64,000 bases of DNA from assembly GCF_002934665.1 (NCBI RefSeq), contig NZ_NIRS01000001.1:744001-808000 (forward strand), in the 5' to 3' direction. The notes beneath the pieces are model-generated. The model did no database searches and had not been told where the DNA came from. It was given only the letters and a program-made list of their open reading frames with translations. Shown here piece by piece: positions 1 through 8,534 of the stretch. This DNA is from Pseudomonas laurylsulfatiphila. Lineage in GTDB: Bacteria; Pseudomonadota; Gammaproteobacteria; Pseudomonadales; Pseudomonadaceae. How positions within the stretch are numbered: position 1 is the first letter of the stretch; each line of letters starts with the position of its first letter. Position numbers and translations under genes: made by a program.

Positions 1-29
1 GAATGAGTCCTCTTGAGTATCAGGTCAAC

Positions 30-121
30 CTGTAGGAGCCGGCTTGCCGGCGATGGCGCCGGAACAGCCGAAGCAGGTGTCGCCTGACGAACCGCTATCG
101 CCGGCAAGCCGGCTCCTACAG
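30..121. repeat. REP pair (inverted)
   Basis: Two copies of a TGTAGGAGCCGGCTTGCCGG-type element in opposite orientation, about 90 bp in all, upstream of the first LysR gene. This is the BIME-like arrangement typical of Pseudomonas intergenic DNA. Confidence 0.9.
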
Positions 122-222
122 AGGGTCACCTCGTTGCAGGTGACCGTTGAGCCGATCCTAGATTGCGAGTATCGGACCGTCCAAGACATAATGTGCAGCA
201 CTTGAGTCCCTGAAGGTCTGAC

Positions 223-1119
223 ATGATCGACATCCGCCAATTGCGCTACTTCGTCGCCGTCGCCGAGGAAGAACACGTCGGGCGCGCCGCCGAACGCCTG
301 CACATTTCCCAGTCGCCCCTGAGCCGGCAGATCGCCCAGCTCGAAGAGCGCCTGGGCCTGACCCTGTTCGAGCGCAGCCAGCAACGCATCCGTCTGACCC
401 GCGACGGCCAGACTTTCCTCGCCGAAACCCGCGCCCTGCTGACCCACGCCAATCGCCTGGAATCCCTCGGCAAACGCCTGGGGCGCGGCGAGGAAGGCGG
501 CCTGTGCATCGGCTACATCGAAAATGCCATGCACGCCGGCGTGCTGCCCAATGCCTTGCGCGTGCTGCGGGTCAACCGCCCGAACGTCCACGTGGCGCTG
601 TACAACCTGCGCTCGGCCGAACAACTCGAAGGCTTGCGCCAGCGTAGCCTGGACATCGCCCTGGTCAGCGAACCACCGACCGAAGACGACCCGGACCTGC
701 TGGGCTTCCAGGTGCTGGACGACCCGATGCTGCTGGCCCTGCCCGAGCACCATCCGCTGGCACAGCAGACCGTGCTGACCCCGGCAGACCTCGCCGGTCA
801 GGAGTGGATTGGCGTGCAACACCAGAATGTCGCCAGCCGCGAAAATTTCGTCAGCGCCTGCATCCGCGCCGGCTTCACCCCGGATATCCGCATGGAAGCC
901 ACCGGCCCGTTCACCGCAATGGCACTGGTGGCCTCGGGACTGGGCATCGCCATGATCCAGAAAGGCTTGAGCCGCAACGCACCGCCGGGCGTGGTGCTGC
1001 GGGAAGTGCCGTGGATTTCCCTCACCCGACCGCTGTGGGCGGCGTGGCACCGGATCAATTTGCGACCGTTGGTGGAGACCTTCAGGAAGGTGCTGACGGA
1101 ACCAGAATCGATTGATTGA
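223..1119 (+). CDS. LysR-family transcriptional regulator
   Basis: A 298-residue cytoplasmic DNA-binding activator or repressor. The N-terminal winged HTH (about residues 3-62) carries the classical AAERLHISQSPLSRQIAQLE pattern, and the effector-binding domain fills roughly residues 90-290. The ATG is preceded by AAGG six bases upstream. The effector domain resembles the BenM/CatM type that senses aromatic or small organic acids, but the ligand cannot be read from sequence. No divergent target gene lies within the window, so its regulon is unknown. The upstream gap holds a REP pair; a single REP follows the stop. Confidence 0.93.
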   Translation: MIDIRQLRYFVAVAEEEHVGRAAERLHISQSPLSRQIAQLEERLGLTLFERSQQRIRLTRDGQTFLAETRALLTHANRLESLGKRLGRGEEGGLCIGYIENAMHAGVLPNALRVLRVNRPNVHVALYNLRSAEQLEGLRQRSLDIALVSEPPTEDDPDLLGFQVLDDPMLLALPEHHPLAQQTVLTPADLAGQEWIGVQHQNVASRENFVSACIRAGFTPDIRMEATGPFTAMALVASGLGIAMIQKGLSRNAPPGVVLREVPWISLTRPLWAAWHRINLRPLVETFRKVLTEPESID

Positions 1120-1122
1120 AAC

Positions 1123-1168
1123 CTGTGGCGAGGGAGCTTGCTCCCGCCGGGTCGCGCAGCGGCCCCAA
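1123..1168. repeat. Single REP-like element
   Basis: TGTGGCGAGGGAGCTTGCTC-type module between the LysR gene and the end of the convergent Rhs gene. A very similar module recurs at 46297-46340. The remaining bases up to 1359 show nothing recognisable. Confidence 0.75.
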
Positions 1169-1359
1169 AACCTGTCACCGCGCATTGTCAGGTAGCCGGC
1201 AGGTCTCTGGATCAACTCGATCGGTCAAACTCCGGAGTTGCTGCGCCTTTTTTGTCGCGGACGGTGGCCTCCTTGAACCAACCTGCAGGCGCAAGGGGGC
1301 GTTTAATTGGATGGGGCAGCACTGATGGGGCAGAACTTTCGTGCCCGGATTTCTTCGAA

Positions 1360-4107
1360 CTAGTACGGGTTTGTCCCGGCGTGCCACTGCTGCTGATGGG
1401 CTTTTAAACTACTGCGATGGATATAAGTGCTATCACAAGTCGTACATTTGAAAGGTCGCTCTCCGGTGTGTGTTCGTTCGTGGAGCTTCAAATCATTGCG
1501 CTGTATAAACTTTTTGTCGCAAGTCGAACATCTGAAGGGTTTATCTTCGGTGTGGGTTAGTTCGTGGCGCCTCAAAGTTGTGGCCGTTTTCAAACTTTTT
1601 CCACAAGTCGTACATTGGAAAGATTTTTCTTCGGTGTGGGTTAGTTCGTGGGCCGTCAAACCTCCAGCGCGTGTAAAATCTTTGCCGCAAATCCTACATA
1701 TGAAAGGTTTTTCTCCGGTGTGGGTCCGTTTGTGGCCCTCAAAATTTCCAGTGTGTGTAAAATCCCTGCCACAATACGGACAGCTCAGTCTATGACTATC
1801 GGCACGCATCGGCCCCGTAAGCCGCAGCCGAGGTTGAGGGTTGAGGTTTAAGATTTGAACTCCATGCTCCGCCCAAATAACGCCAGGTGCATCCGTCCGC
1901 ATCCCGAAAGGCACGAAAAGAACAGGCAAGGTTCCCATCGGGTCACGTTTCAATATGTCGAGTAGATCGTCAAACTGAACCATTACATCGATCTCAGGTG
2001 ATCCCTGCTCCGGAAAACTATTGATCAGATGTAGAAATTCCGCTGCGGGGGTTCGAAGCGACTCGACAACAGCACGAGCATTTGCGTCGCCTCGCGCAAA
2101 GTCTTCCGCGAGCGATTCGATGAATCCCAGCATTTCCGGTACTGAGACCTCCTCCTCCCGCCCATCTCTGTCCTCCTTCCCCCGCCCATCCCCGTCCGCA
2201 TACCGCAGCGGCGAATTCCCGACAAAACAGTACAGGTTCAACCCGTCCACCTCCCCCGCCGGGTCCGGATTGATCCAGCAGTGCTGCCACTCGGCGTAAT
2301 ACCGATAACCGTAGTAATACAGCCCGGTCGCATCGCGTTCCTTGCCCGAATACCCTCGCGTCTTGTACGTCGCCTTGGCCCCGTCATGCGCAACCCACCA
2401 GGCCCGGCCGCCAAACGGCAGATAGCCTTCATCACTCAACACCGCGCCCCGCTCATCCAGTTCCAGCAGGCTCGAACCCAGATGATCGTTGAGGCTGTAA
2501 CTCAAGTGATCATTGTCGACACCGGACGGCGGTGGGCCCACCCAATGCTGCAAGCGCACGCTGTTGCGCCCGGCCTCGACGGCTATCACGTGGTGCTCCC
2601 GGCCGTTGGCGCCTCGGTGGATCTCCACACCGGGCAGGTAGCGCACTTCGCTGATCACCGTACGGCCTGAGGTCAGTGCGCAGCGCACCTTGCGCAGGCG
2701 TTTGCCGCCACCGCCGTAGCGGTACAGCTCGGTGTCGTGCGGCGCGTCTTCGCGGGTGACCGGGGTCACCTGGCTCAGCTGGTTGCGTGCATCCCAGTGC
2801 ATCGACTGACCGCGCAACAACTCGGCCTGGTTGCCGTTGCCATCGAATGCCCGGGCAAAGTCTGGCGGACCGTCGCCGTCGTGACGGATCAGGCTGCGGT
2901 TGCTCTGCGCCGCCACGGCCCAACGCCGGGTGAAGGCTTGCACGCCCAGGTGCCGAAGTTCCAACGGATTGTCGCCCGCGTCGTAATCGTATTCTTCGCG
3001 ATAGTTGACCAGCGCAGCGGGATCATTGGCCGCGCGCAGGACCTCCCGCCCGGTGGCGCTGACCAGGCGATAGCGGCTGTCGTAGCCATAAGTGCTGACC
3101 GGGTCGACACGCTGATTCTTGAAATGGCGCGTGGCTTTGGACAGGTCAGCGATGCGCACGACATTGCCAACCGGGTCGTAGTCATACTGCAGATCCTGGT
3201 GCCACGGCTGTCCGGGCAGGCCGGCGCTCAAGCGTTGCAGACGTGCGTCCTCCGCTCGAAACACGGCGCAGGTGATCACCCCGTTACCCGCCGTTTCCTG
3301 TTCCACCTGACCACCGGCGCTGTAGCGAATGTCACCCACCAGTTGCACCTCATCGCCCCCCGCCCGCTGCAAGTACACCGCCTGCAACTGGCCGGCACAG
3401 GTGCGACGCAAACGCCGGCGGTTAAGCAGGGCATCGGTTTGCGTCACGACCTCGCCCAACGCGTCATGGCTCCAGCGACTGTCCAGACCCGGCGCGGTTT
3501 CGAGCAGGGCGTCACGGGCCTCGACGTCCGCGGGCCAGTTCGCCGGCTCCAGGGACTGCAGGAAGTGGCTGGTTTCCAGCAAAGGGTTACCGTGCAGGTC
3601 GTAATCGGGCATGTGCCGGGTGGTGCTCGGGTCATCGTGGCGGATCAATTGCCCGCACTGGTTGCGGGCACTGCCGCCGGGGTCGCCGTAGAGAAAACGC
3701 TCGACCACCCGCGGCGCCTCCCCGCCGAGTCGCTCGGTAATGACGACAGGGCGCAGTTGTTCATCGTAGTCGCGTTGCTGATGGCTTCGGCTGTCCCAGC
3801 GCTCCAACGTTTGAGCAGCCTGCCCCGGCAGCGCCAGCACCCACCCGGCATCGACGCTGGTGCGCAGCAACTCGACCCCCGATACGCTGTGAAGGGACAC
3901 GCGATTTGGCCCAAGGCCCTGATCCCACAGCCTGGGATCGCAACGCTCGACTTCACGGCCCACGGGATCGAACGCCGTCCGGCTGATATGCGGCTGAGCC
4001 GGTTGGCCCACCTCGGAACGGCAGTAGGCAACAGCGCGCACCGCCAGACCTCGCGGGTCGACGACCGCAAGGCTGGGTGTATGGCTGTGCAGGCCGAGGT
4101 TGTTCAT
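1360..4107 (-). CDS. TccC-like Rhs/YD-repeat toxin with five C-terminal C2H2 zinc fingers
   Basis: A 915-residue protein. Residues 1 to about 643 match the C subunit of Tc insecticidal toxin complexes: an opening like TPSLxVxDPRGL, YD repeats (e.g. YDYDPVGNVVRI), SGKERDATG at 587-595 and the core-closing DPAGEVDGLNLY at 615-626. In TccC proteins this core forms a cocoon, cleaves itself, and releases a variable C-terminal cargo that is injected into eukaryotic cells. Here the cargo has a 128-residue unassigned segment (644-771) and then five C2H2 fingers (772-915) at an exact 28-residue period, each Cys-X2-Cys-X12-His-X3/4-His, with TGEKPF/TGERPF-type linkers. First cysteines are at 776, 804, 832, 860 and 888. 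The finger DNA (about 1363-1794) has lower GC: 55 of 120 bases over 1441-1560. No TcA or TcB partner is visible. The start has only a weak ribosome site. The fold assignment is firm; a nuclear DNA-binding role is inference. Confidence 0.9.
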   Translation of the reverse strand: MNNLGLHSHTPSLAVVDPRGLAVRAVAYCRSEVGQPAQPHISRTAFDPVGREVERCDPRLWDQGLGPNRVSLHSVSGVELLRTSVDAGWVLALPGQAAQTLERWDSRSHQQRDYDEQLRPVVITERLGGEAPRVVERFLYGDPGGSARNQCGQLIRHDDPSTTRHMPDYDLHGNPLLETSHFLQSLEPANWPADVEARDALLETAPGLDSRWSHDALGEVVTQTDALLNRRRLRRTCAGQLQAVYLQRAGGDEVQLVGDIRYSAGGQVEQETAGNGVITCAVFRAEDARLQRLSAGLPGQPWHQDLQYDYDPVGNVVRIADLSKATRHFKNQRVDPVSTYGYDSRYRLVSATGREVLRAANDPAALVNYREEYDYDAGDNPLELRHLGVQAFTRRWAVAAQSNRSLIRHDGDGPPDFARAFDGNGNQAELLRGQSMHWDARNQLSQVTPVTREDAPHDTELYRYGGGGKRLRKVRCALTSGRTVISEVRYLPGVEIHRGANGREHHVIAVEAGRNSVRLQHWVGPPPSGVDNDHLSYSLNDHLGSSLLELDERGAVLSDEGYLPFGGRAWWVAHDGAKATYKTRGYSGKERDATGLYYYGYRYYAEWQHCWINPDPAGEVDGLNLYCFVGNSPLRYADGDGRGKEDRDGREEEVSVPEMLGFIESLAEDFARGDANARAVVESLRTPAAEFLHLINSFPEQGSPEIDVMVQFDDLLDILKRDPMGTLPVLFVPFGMRTDAPGVIWAEHGVQILNLNPQPRLRLTGPMRADSHRLSCPYCGRDFTHTGNFEGHKRTHTGEKPFICRICGKDFTRAGGLTAHELTHTEEKSFQCTTCGKSLKTATTLRRHELTHTEDKPFRCSTCDKKFIQRNDLKLHERTHTGERPFKCTTCDSTYIHRSSLKAHQQQWHAGTNPY

Positions 4108-4217
4108 GCCGCTTAAGTAGCACGCGGAAGTAGCGCTGACTACTGACAGAAATAACAGGTGTCGCTTGCCGGTGAGGGGTCAACGCCAGACACAGAGGTA
4201 AGGAATACCCAATAACC

Positions 4218-4317
4218 TTGTGGGAGCGGCGGTGCGCCGATCCGATTTGCCCGCGATGACAGCCAACATACCTGGCGCCTGACACTCCGCCATCGCGAGC
4301 AGGCTCGCTCCTACAGG
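4218..4317. repeat. REP pair (inverted)
   Basis: Imperfect inverted pair (TTGTGGGAGCGGCGGTGCGC and GCGAGCAGGCTCGCTCCTAC) between the start of the toxin gene and the divergent LysR gene. Confidence 0.75.
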
Positions 4318-4365
4318 GTTTGGTGCTTTACTGAGAAGACTCAAAATCCCACCGAGAACCCCGGC

Positions 4366-5286
4366 ATGAACCGCAACGACCTGCGCCGCGTGGACATGAA
4401 CCTGCTGGTGATTTTCGAAACCCTGATGTTCGAGAAGAACCTGACCCGGGCCGGGGAAAAGCTGTTCCTCGGTCAACCCGCTGTCAGTGCGTCGCTGGCC
4501 AAGTTGCGCGATCTGTTCGACGACCCGTTGCTGGTGCGCAACGGTCGAACCCTGGAGCCGACCCCGCGGGCGTTGCAGATTCTCAAGGAATTGCAGCCGG
4601 CGATGGACACCATTTCCGGGGCGGTCAGCCGGGCCAAGGATTTCGAGCCCTCCACCAGTCGCGATGTGTTTCGCATCGGCTTGTCCGACGACGCCGAGTT
4701 CGGGCTGTTTCCGCCGCTGCTCAAGCAGATTCGCGAGGAGGCGCAGAACGTTGTGGTGGTGGTGCGCCGGGTGAATTTCCTGCTGATGTCGTCGATGCTG
4801 GCCAGCGGCGAGATTTCCGTCGGCATCAGCTACACCACGGAATTACCAGCCAACGCCAAGCGCAAGAAACTGCGCGACCTGAGTGTAAAGATCCTGCGCG
4901 GCGATGACCGTCCCGGTCCGTTGACCCTCGACGAGTTCTGCGAACGCCCTCACGCACTGGTGTCGTTTTCCGGGGATCTGAGCGGTGCCATCGACAATGA
5001 CCTGGCCCGCATCGGCCGTTCGCGCCGGGTGGTGCTGGCGGTGCCACAGTTCGCGGGTTTGCGGGCGTTGCTGGCGGGTACTGATATGCTCGCCACCGTA
5101 CCGGATTACGCGGCCAGTGCGCTGATCGAAGGCAGCAACCAGTTACGGGCAGACGATGCGCCCTTTGAGATCAACCTGTCCGAACTGTCGATGGTCTGGA
5201 ACGGGGTCAACGATAACGATCCGGCAGAACGCTGGTTGCGCTCGAAAATTGCACAGCACATGGCGGCGCCACCGTCGGGGCATTGA
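4366..5286 (+). CDS. LysR-family regulator (NodD/NahR-like)
   Basis: A 306-residue regulator. The HTH spans about residues 10-68, with MNLLVIFETLMFEKNLTRAG followed by a QPAVSASLAKLR recognition helix. The FDDPLLVRNG..LEPTPRA segment is typical of the NodD/NahR/LinR branch. A GAGAA sequence lies upstream of the ATG. It is divergent from the toxin gene with a 258-bp gap containing a REP pair, so control of the toxin is possible but not shown. Its 3' end overlaps the convergent DinB gene by 80 bases, which is unusually long. Confidence 0.92.
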   Translation: MNRNDLRRVDMNLLVIFETLMFEKNLTRAGEKLFLGQPAVSASLAKLRDLFDDPLLVRNGRTLEPTPRALQILKELQPAMDTISGAVSRAKDFEPSTSRDVFRIGLSDDAEFGLFPPLLKQIREEAQNVVVVVRRVNFLLMSSMLASGEISVGISYTTELPANAKRKKLRDLSVKILRGDDRPGPLTLDEFCERPHALVSFSGDLSGAIDNDLARIGRSRRVVLAVPQFAGLRALLAGTDMLATVPDYAASALIEGSNQLRADDAPFEINLSELSMVWNGVNDNDPAERWLRSKIAQHMAAPPSGH

Positions 5287-5803
5287 TCGACTGCAGGAGC
5301 ACCGGCTCGGATTCGCGCAGGTACACCGGCATGTCGGTCACCGGTGGCATGGCCGGAATCTCGAAGTACATCTGCACCACCCAGCCACGGTGATAGCTGG
5401 CGTGGTTGACCACATGCATCAGCATCGCGCCGGCGCTCATGGTGCCACTTTCGCCCGAGACAAAGGTGAACTCCACAGGCTTGTCCAGGGAGGCATCGGT
5501 TTGCCGGGCGCTCCAGTCGCAGTACCAGCGATCGATCTCTTTTTGCGCCTGGCGCAGTTCGAACAGGTCGGCATGCAACAGATCGTGCGAGGTCTTGAAG
5601 CCATGTCCCCGGCCTTCAAGGTGCGCCCGCCAGATGCAATCCACCACGTAGACATGATTGAGGGTGCCGATCATGTTGTTGAACACCGACACCCGTTGTT
5701 TTTTGACTTCGCCCGGGGGAAGTGCCGCAAGGCTGTCAAACAGACGTTGATTGGCCCAGCGTTTGTAATCGGCCAGCAGGCAGGCAGTGCGTACGGTGAT
5801 CAT
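5207..5803 (-). CDS. DinB/YfiT-family metal-dependent protein
   Basis: A 198-residue four-helix-bundle protein of the DinB superfamily, a set of probable metal-dependent thiol transferases or hydrolases. The characteristic histidines are visible in TLNHVYVVD and in VVNHASYHRG (HxxxH), near both ends of the bundle. The start at 5803 was chosen because MITVRTACLLADYKRWANQR is the usual family N-terminus and GGAG stands eight to ten bases upstream; an in-frame extension to 5872 lacks support. The C-terminus runs about 25 residues past the conserved domain into the LysR gene. Substrate unknown. Confidence 0.85.
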   Translation of the reverse strand: MITVRTACLLADYKRWANQRLFDSLAALPPGEVKKQRVSVFNNMIGTLNHVYVVDCIWRAHLEGRGHGFKTSHDLLHADLFELRQAQKEIDRWYCDWSARQTDASLDKPVEFTFVSGESGTMSAGAMLMHVVNHASYHRGWVVQMYFEIPAMPPVTDMPVYLRESEPVLLQSINAPTVAPPCAVQFSSATSVLPDRYR

Positions 5804-5875
5804 CAGAGGTCTCCGATGGCAGTAAGCGCACTCCCTAGCATAGACCCGATGCCCACAAGGCAGGGCCAGCACTGA

Positions 5876-6985
5876 TCATCGGTCGTCGAGGCGTTTCACC
5901 ACGTACTCGGCAAGCGCCAGGCAACTGGTCAGCCCCGGTGACTCGATGCCGAACAGATTCACCAGCCCCGGCACGCCATGTTCGGCGCATCCGCTGACGA
6001 GAAAATCGGCGGCCGGCTCGGTCGGTCCGCTGATTTTCGGGCGAATGCCGCTGTAGGCCGGTTGCAGGCTGTTGTCCGGCAAACCCGGCCAATAACGGCG
6101 GATCGCCTGATAGAAGCCCTCGGCCCGACGGGGTTCGACGCGGTAATCAATGTGCTCGACCCATTCGACATCCGGCCCGAAGCGCGCCTGGCCGCCCAGG
6201 TCCAGGGTCATGTGCACGCCCAGTCCCGCACTCTCCGGGGCCGGATACACCAGGTGCCGAAAGGGTGCCCGGCCGCTGAAACTGAAATAGCTGCCCTTGC
6301 ACAGATGCGCCTGGGGAACGCACTGTTCAGGCAGGCCGACGATAGCGCGCGCCACCTCCGGAGCGGACAGCCCCGCGCAGTTGATCACTTCGCGGCAGCG
6401 CAGGGTCATGGGTTGGCTGCCGCCCATGTGCAGCTCGAAACCCTGGTCGATGCACAGGGCCGACAGCAACGGCGTGTGCAAGGCCAACGTCGCACCGAAC
6501 TGCTCGGCGTCGCCCTGAAGTGCCAGCATCAGCCCGTGGGAATCGACGATGCCGGTGGAGGGCGACCACAGTGCCGCGACGCAGGACAACGCCGGTTCAA
6601 GCTCCCGGGCCTGTGCGCTGTCGAGCCATTGCAGGTCATCGACACCATTAAGCCGCCCTTGCTCCAACAGACGCTGCAACGCCGATTGCTGTTGCGCATC
6701 GGTGGCCACGATCAGCTTGCCGACGCGCCGGTATTCAACGGCGTGCTCATCGCAAAAAGCGTAAAGACGCTGCTTGCCGTCCACGCACAGTTGCGCCTTG
6801 AGGCTGCCTTCCGGGTAATAGATACCGGCATGAATCACTTCCGAGTTGCGCGAGCTGATGCCCGTGCCGATGCCCGTCCCGGCCTCGACCACCAGCACGT
6901 CCCGCCCGCTCATGGCCAGGCACCTGGCCACCGCCAACCCGACGACGCCGGCCCCAATCACCACGCTTTGAATATCGACGTTCAA
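5876..6985 (-). CDS. FAD-dependent oxidoreductase, L-2-hydroxyglutarate oxidase-like
   Basis: A 369-residue DAO-family flavoenzyme. An N-terminal Rossmann motif ([17 protein letters not shown], residues about 8-24) and the [21 protein letters not shown] segment match the LhgO/L2HGDH group, which oxidises L-2-hydroxyglutarate to 2-oxoglutarate and feeds electrons to the quinone pool. The C-terminal GIRPKISGP motif is also family-typical. The initiation codon appears to be TTG at 6985, because the Rossmann strand starts immediately and no ATG or GTG fits. It lies just downstream of the DinB start and may be transcribed with it. The substrate is inferred from family resemblance only. Confidence 0.85.
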   Translation of the reverse strand: MNVDIQSVVIGAGVVGLAVARCLAMSGRDVLVVEAGTGIGTGISSRNSEVIHAGIYYPEGSLKAQLCVDGKQRLYAFCDEHAVEYRRVGKLIVATDAQQQSALQRLLEQGRLNGVDDLQWLDSAQARELEPALSCVAALWSPSTGIVDSHGLMLALQGDAEQFGATLALHTPLLSALCIDQGFELHMGGSQPMTLRCREVINCAGLSAPEVARAIVGLPEQCVPQAHLCKGSYFSFSGRAPFRHLVYPAPESAGLGVHMTLDLGGQARFGPDVEWVEHIDYRVEPRRAEGFYQAIRRYWPGLPDNSLQPAYSGIRPKISGPTEPAADFLVSGCAEHGVPGLVNLFGIESPGLTSCLALAEYVVKRLDDR

Positions 6986-7126
6986 CGACCCCGCCCTCCC
7001 ATACCGGTTCTCGCCGACAATGCCTCGCAGCTCTCGTCACAGACGTCACGGAACTCTCGTCGACTGCCACGTATCCTAAACTATGTGATACATCCCTTAT
7101 GCTTCATGCAGTCGGAGGATACCGTC

Positions 7127-7447
7127 ATGCGCCGCCTATTTATCATCTCTGCACTGGTACTTTGTTTGCCCGCAGGTTCGGCTCTGGCCAAAGTGGATGC
7201 CGGTGACGTCGCCACTTCCGCCGGGGTTTCCGCCTCGCTGTACTCAACGTTCAAAGACCACAAACTCATGATTCCCGCCCGCGATGACGCCTCCAGCTTC
7301 GTCGCCAGCGGCGGTGCGATTCGTGGTGCTTATCTGGAAGCGGTATTGAAAAAAATCCGTCAGGACAATCCCGCCCTCAATAACGCAAGCGACGAAGACC
7401 TGGCCCGTGCCATCCTCGTCCAGGAAGGCGTTGCCACCGATCACTGA
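7127..7447 (+). CDS. DUF2388 small secreted protein
   Basis: A 106-residue protein with a clear signal peptide (MRRLFIISALVLCLPAGSALA) and a mature part of about 85 residues matching DUF2388, a family common in Pseudomonas: TSAGVSASLYSTFKDHK, then ASSFVASGGAIRGAYLEAVL and DEDLARAILVQ. GGAGG at 7114-7118 fixes the start. Periplasmic location is expected; the function of the family is not known. Its stop overlaps the convergent dehydratase gene by seven bases. Confidence 0.88.
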   Translation: MRRLFIISALVLCLPAGSALAKVDAGDVATSAGVSASLYSTFKDHKLMIPARDDASSFVASGGAIRGAYLEAVLKKIRQDNPALNNASDEDLARAILVQEGVATDH

Positions 7448-8433
7448 AGACCGTCATCGCCAGCGGTAGGGCTTGTGACACCGGGATAGCGTTTCCAGCC
7501 CTGCCTTGCGTGCGTGCCAGTGGACATGCGTGCCCACCCGGCCACGAGCTGCGCGTTGATACTCACCCCGCCGCACACCACGATCACCACGTCATGGGCG
7601 TCGGCAATCGCCGGGTGATCCAGGTAGGCGATCGCCAATGAAACGCCGCACGCCGGCTCGACCAGCTGACGCAAATCATTGGCGTAACGCACCACGCCCA
7701 TGATCGCCTCATCATCACTGAGCACCACGCACTCATAGGGGAAATCGTCGATGTGCCTGACCGGCCAGGCGGCCACTTGCGCGGCCCCCAGGGACGTAGC
7801 GACCGTGTCGATTTTCGGCAGTCTGACCGGGTGCCCGGCCGCCACCGCCGCGGCAAATGACGCCGCGCCTTCGGTTTCGCAGGCGACGATGCGGCAATCG
7901 GTGTGCCGATGACGAATCAGCCCGGTGAGCAGCCCGGCCAGCAAGCCACCGCCGCCCACCGATGCCACCAGCACATCCACTGGCGGGCAGTCGGCAAGGA
8001 TCTCATCGACCATCGTGCTGTGCCCTTCCCACAACACCGGGTGGTCGAAGGCCGGCACGAATTCGCTGCGTGGGTCCTGGGCGAGTTCCCGGGCCCATTG
8101 ATTGGCTTCGTCCCAGACTTTGCCGTGCTCGATCACCTCGGCGCCGGTCTTGCTGATCCGCGCCCGGGTGCTGTGCGGGGTGGTGTGCGGCACCACGATG
8201 CAGGCCTTGAGCCCCAGGCAGGCGGCGGCCATGGCCGTGGCCAGTCCCGCGTTACCGCCGGAGGGACAGACCACCTTGCGCTTGCCCTGCTGCGCCGCCC
8301 GGCTGCACAGCAAGCCGATGCCGCGTATTTTGAACGAGCCGCCAGGTTGCAGATTTTCCAGTTTCAGCCAGATACGGCGGGTCGGGGTCGACAGGCCGGG
8401 GTGCAGGATCAAAGGTGTGCGGATATGAAGCAT
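7441..8433 (-). CDS. PLP-dependent serine/threonine dehydratase family enzyme
   Basis: A 330-residue fold-type II pyridoxal-phosphate enzyme. The PLP lysine lies in GGSFKIRG, the substrate-carboxylate loop is SGGNAGLA and the phosphate-binding loop is VASVGGGGLLAG. These resemble L-serine/L-threonine dehydratases, which deaminate the amino acid to a 2-oxoacid. The start at 8433 (MLHIRTPLILHPGLS) was preferred because AGGA lies just upstream and the family begins at this point. Length fits single-domain serine dehydratases. Substrate choice between serine, threonine or another hydroxyamino acid is unresolved. Confidence 0.87.
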   Translation of the reverse strand: MLHIRTPLILHPGLSTPTRRIWLKLENLQPGGSFKIRGIGLLCSRAAQQGKRKVVCPSGGNAGLATAMAAACLGLKACIVVPHTTPHSTRARISKTGAEVIEHGKVWDEANQWARELAQDPRSEFVPAFDHPVLWEGHSTMVDEILADCPPVDVLVASVGGGGLLAGLLTGLIRHRHTDCRIVACETEGAASFAAAVAAGHPVRLPKIDTVATSLGAAQVAAWPVRHIDDFPYECVVLSDDEAIMGVVRYANDLRQLVEPACGVSLAIAYLDHPAIADAHDVVIVVCGGVSINAQLVAGWARMSTGTHARQGWKRYPGVTSPTAGDDGLQ

Positions 8434-8534
8434 GTCGGTTCCTGTTACACGCCACCGGCTCGCCGAACAAGTCGACGAGCCAGCGGTGAACGGTCCTCTC
8501 ATGCAAGTTTAGTTCACCCGGTCCGGGGACAGTC

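Noticed and set aside
1363..1794. Reading the zinc fingers as a Ros/MucR-type bacterial regulator
   Set aside because: Ros proteins have a single finger with a different spacing; this segment has five canonical fingers with TGEKP linkers fused in frame to an Rhs core.
2737..4116. Open frame on the plus strand opposite the Rhs core
   Set aside because: Translation is featureless; the minus strand encodes clear YD repeats.
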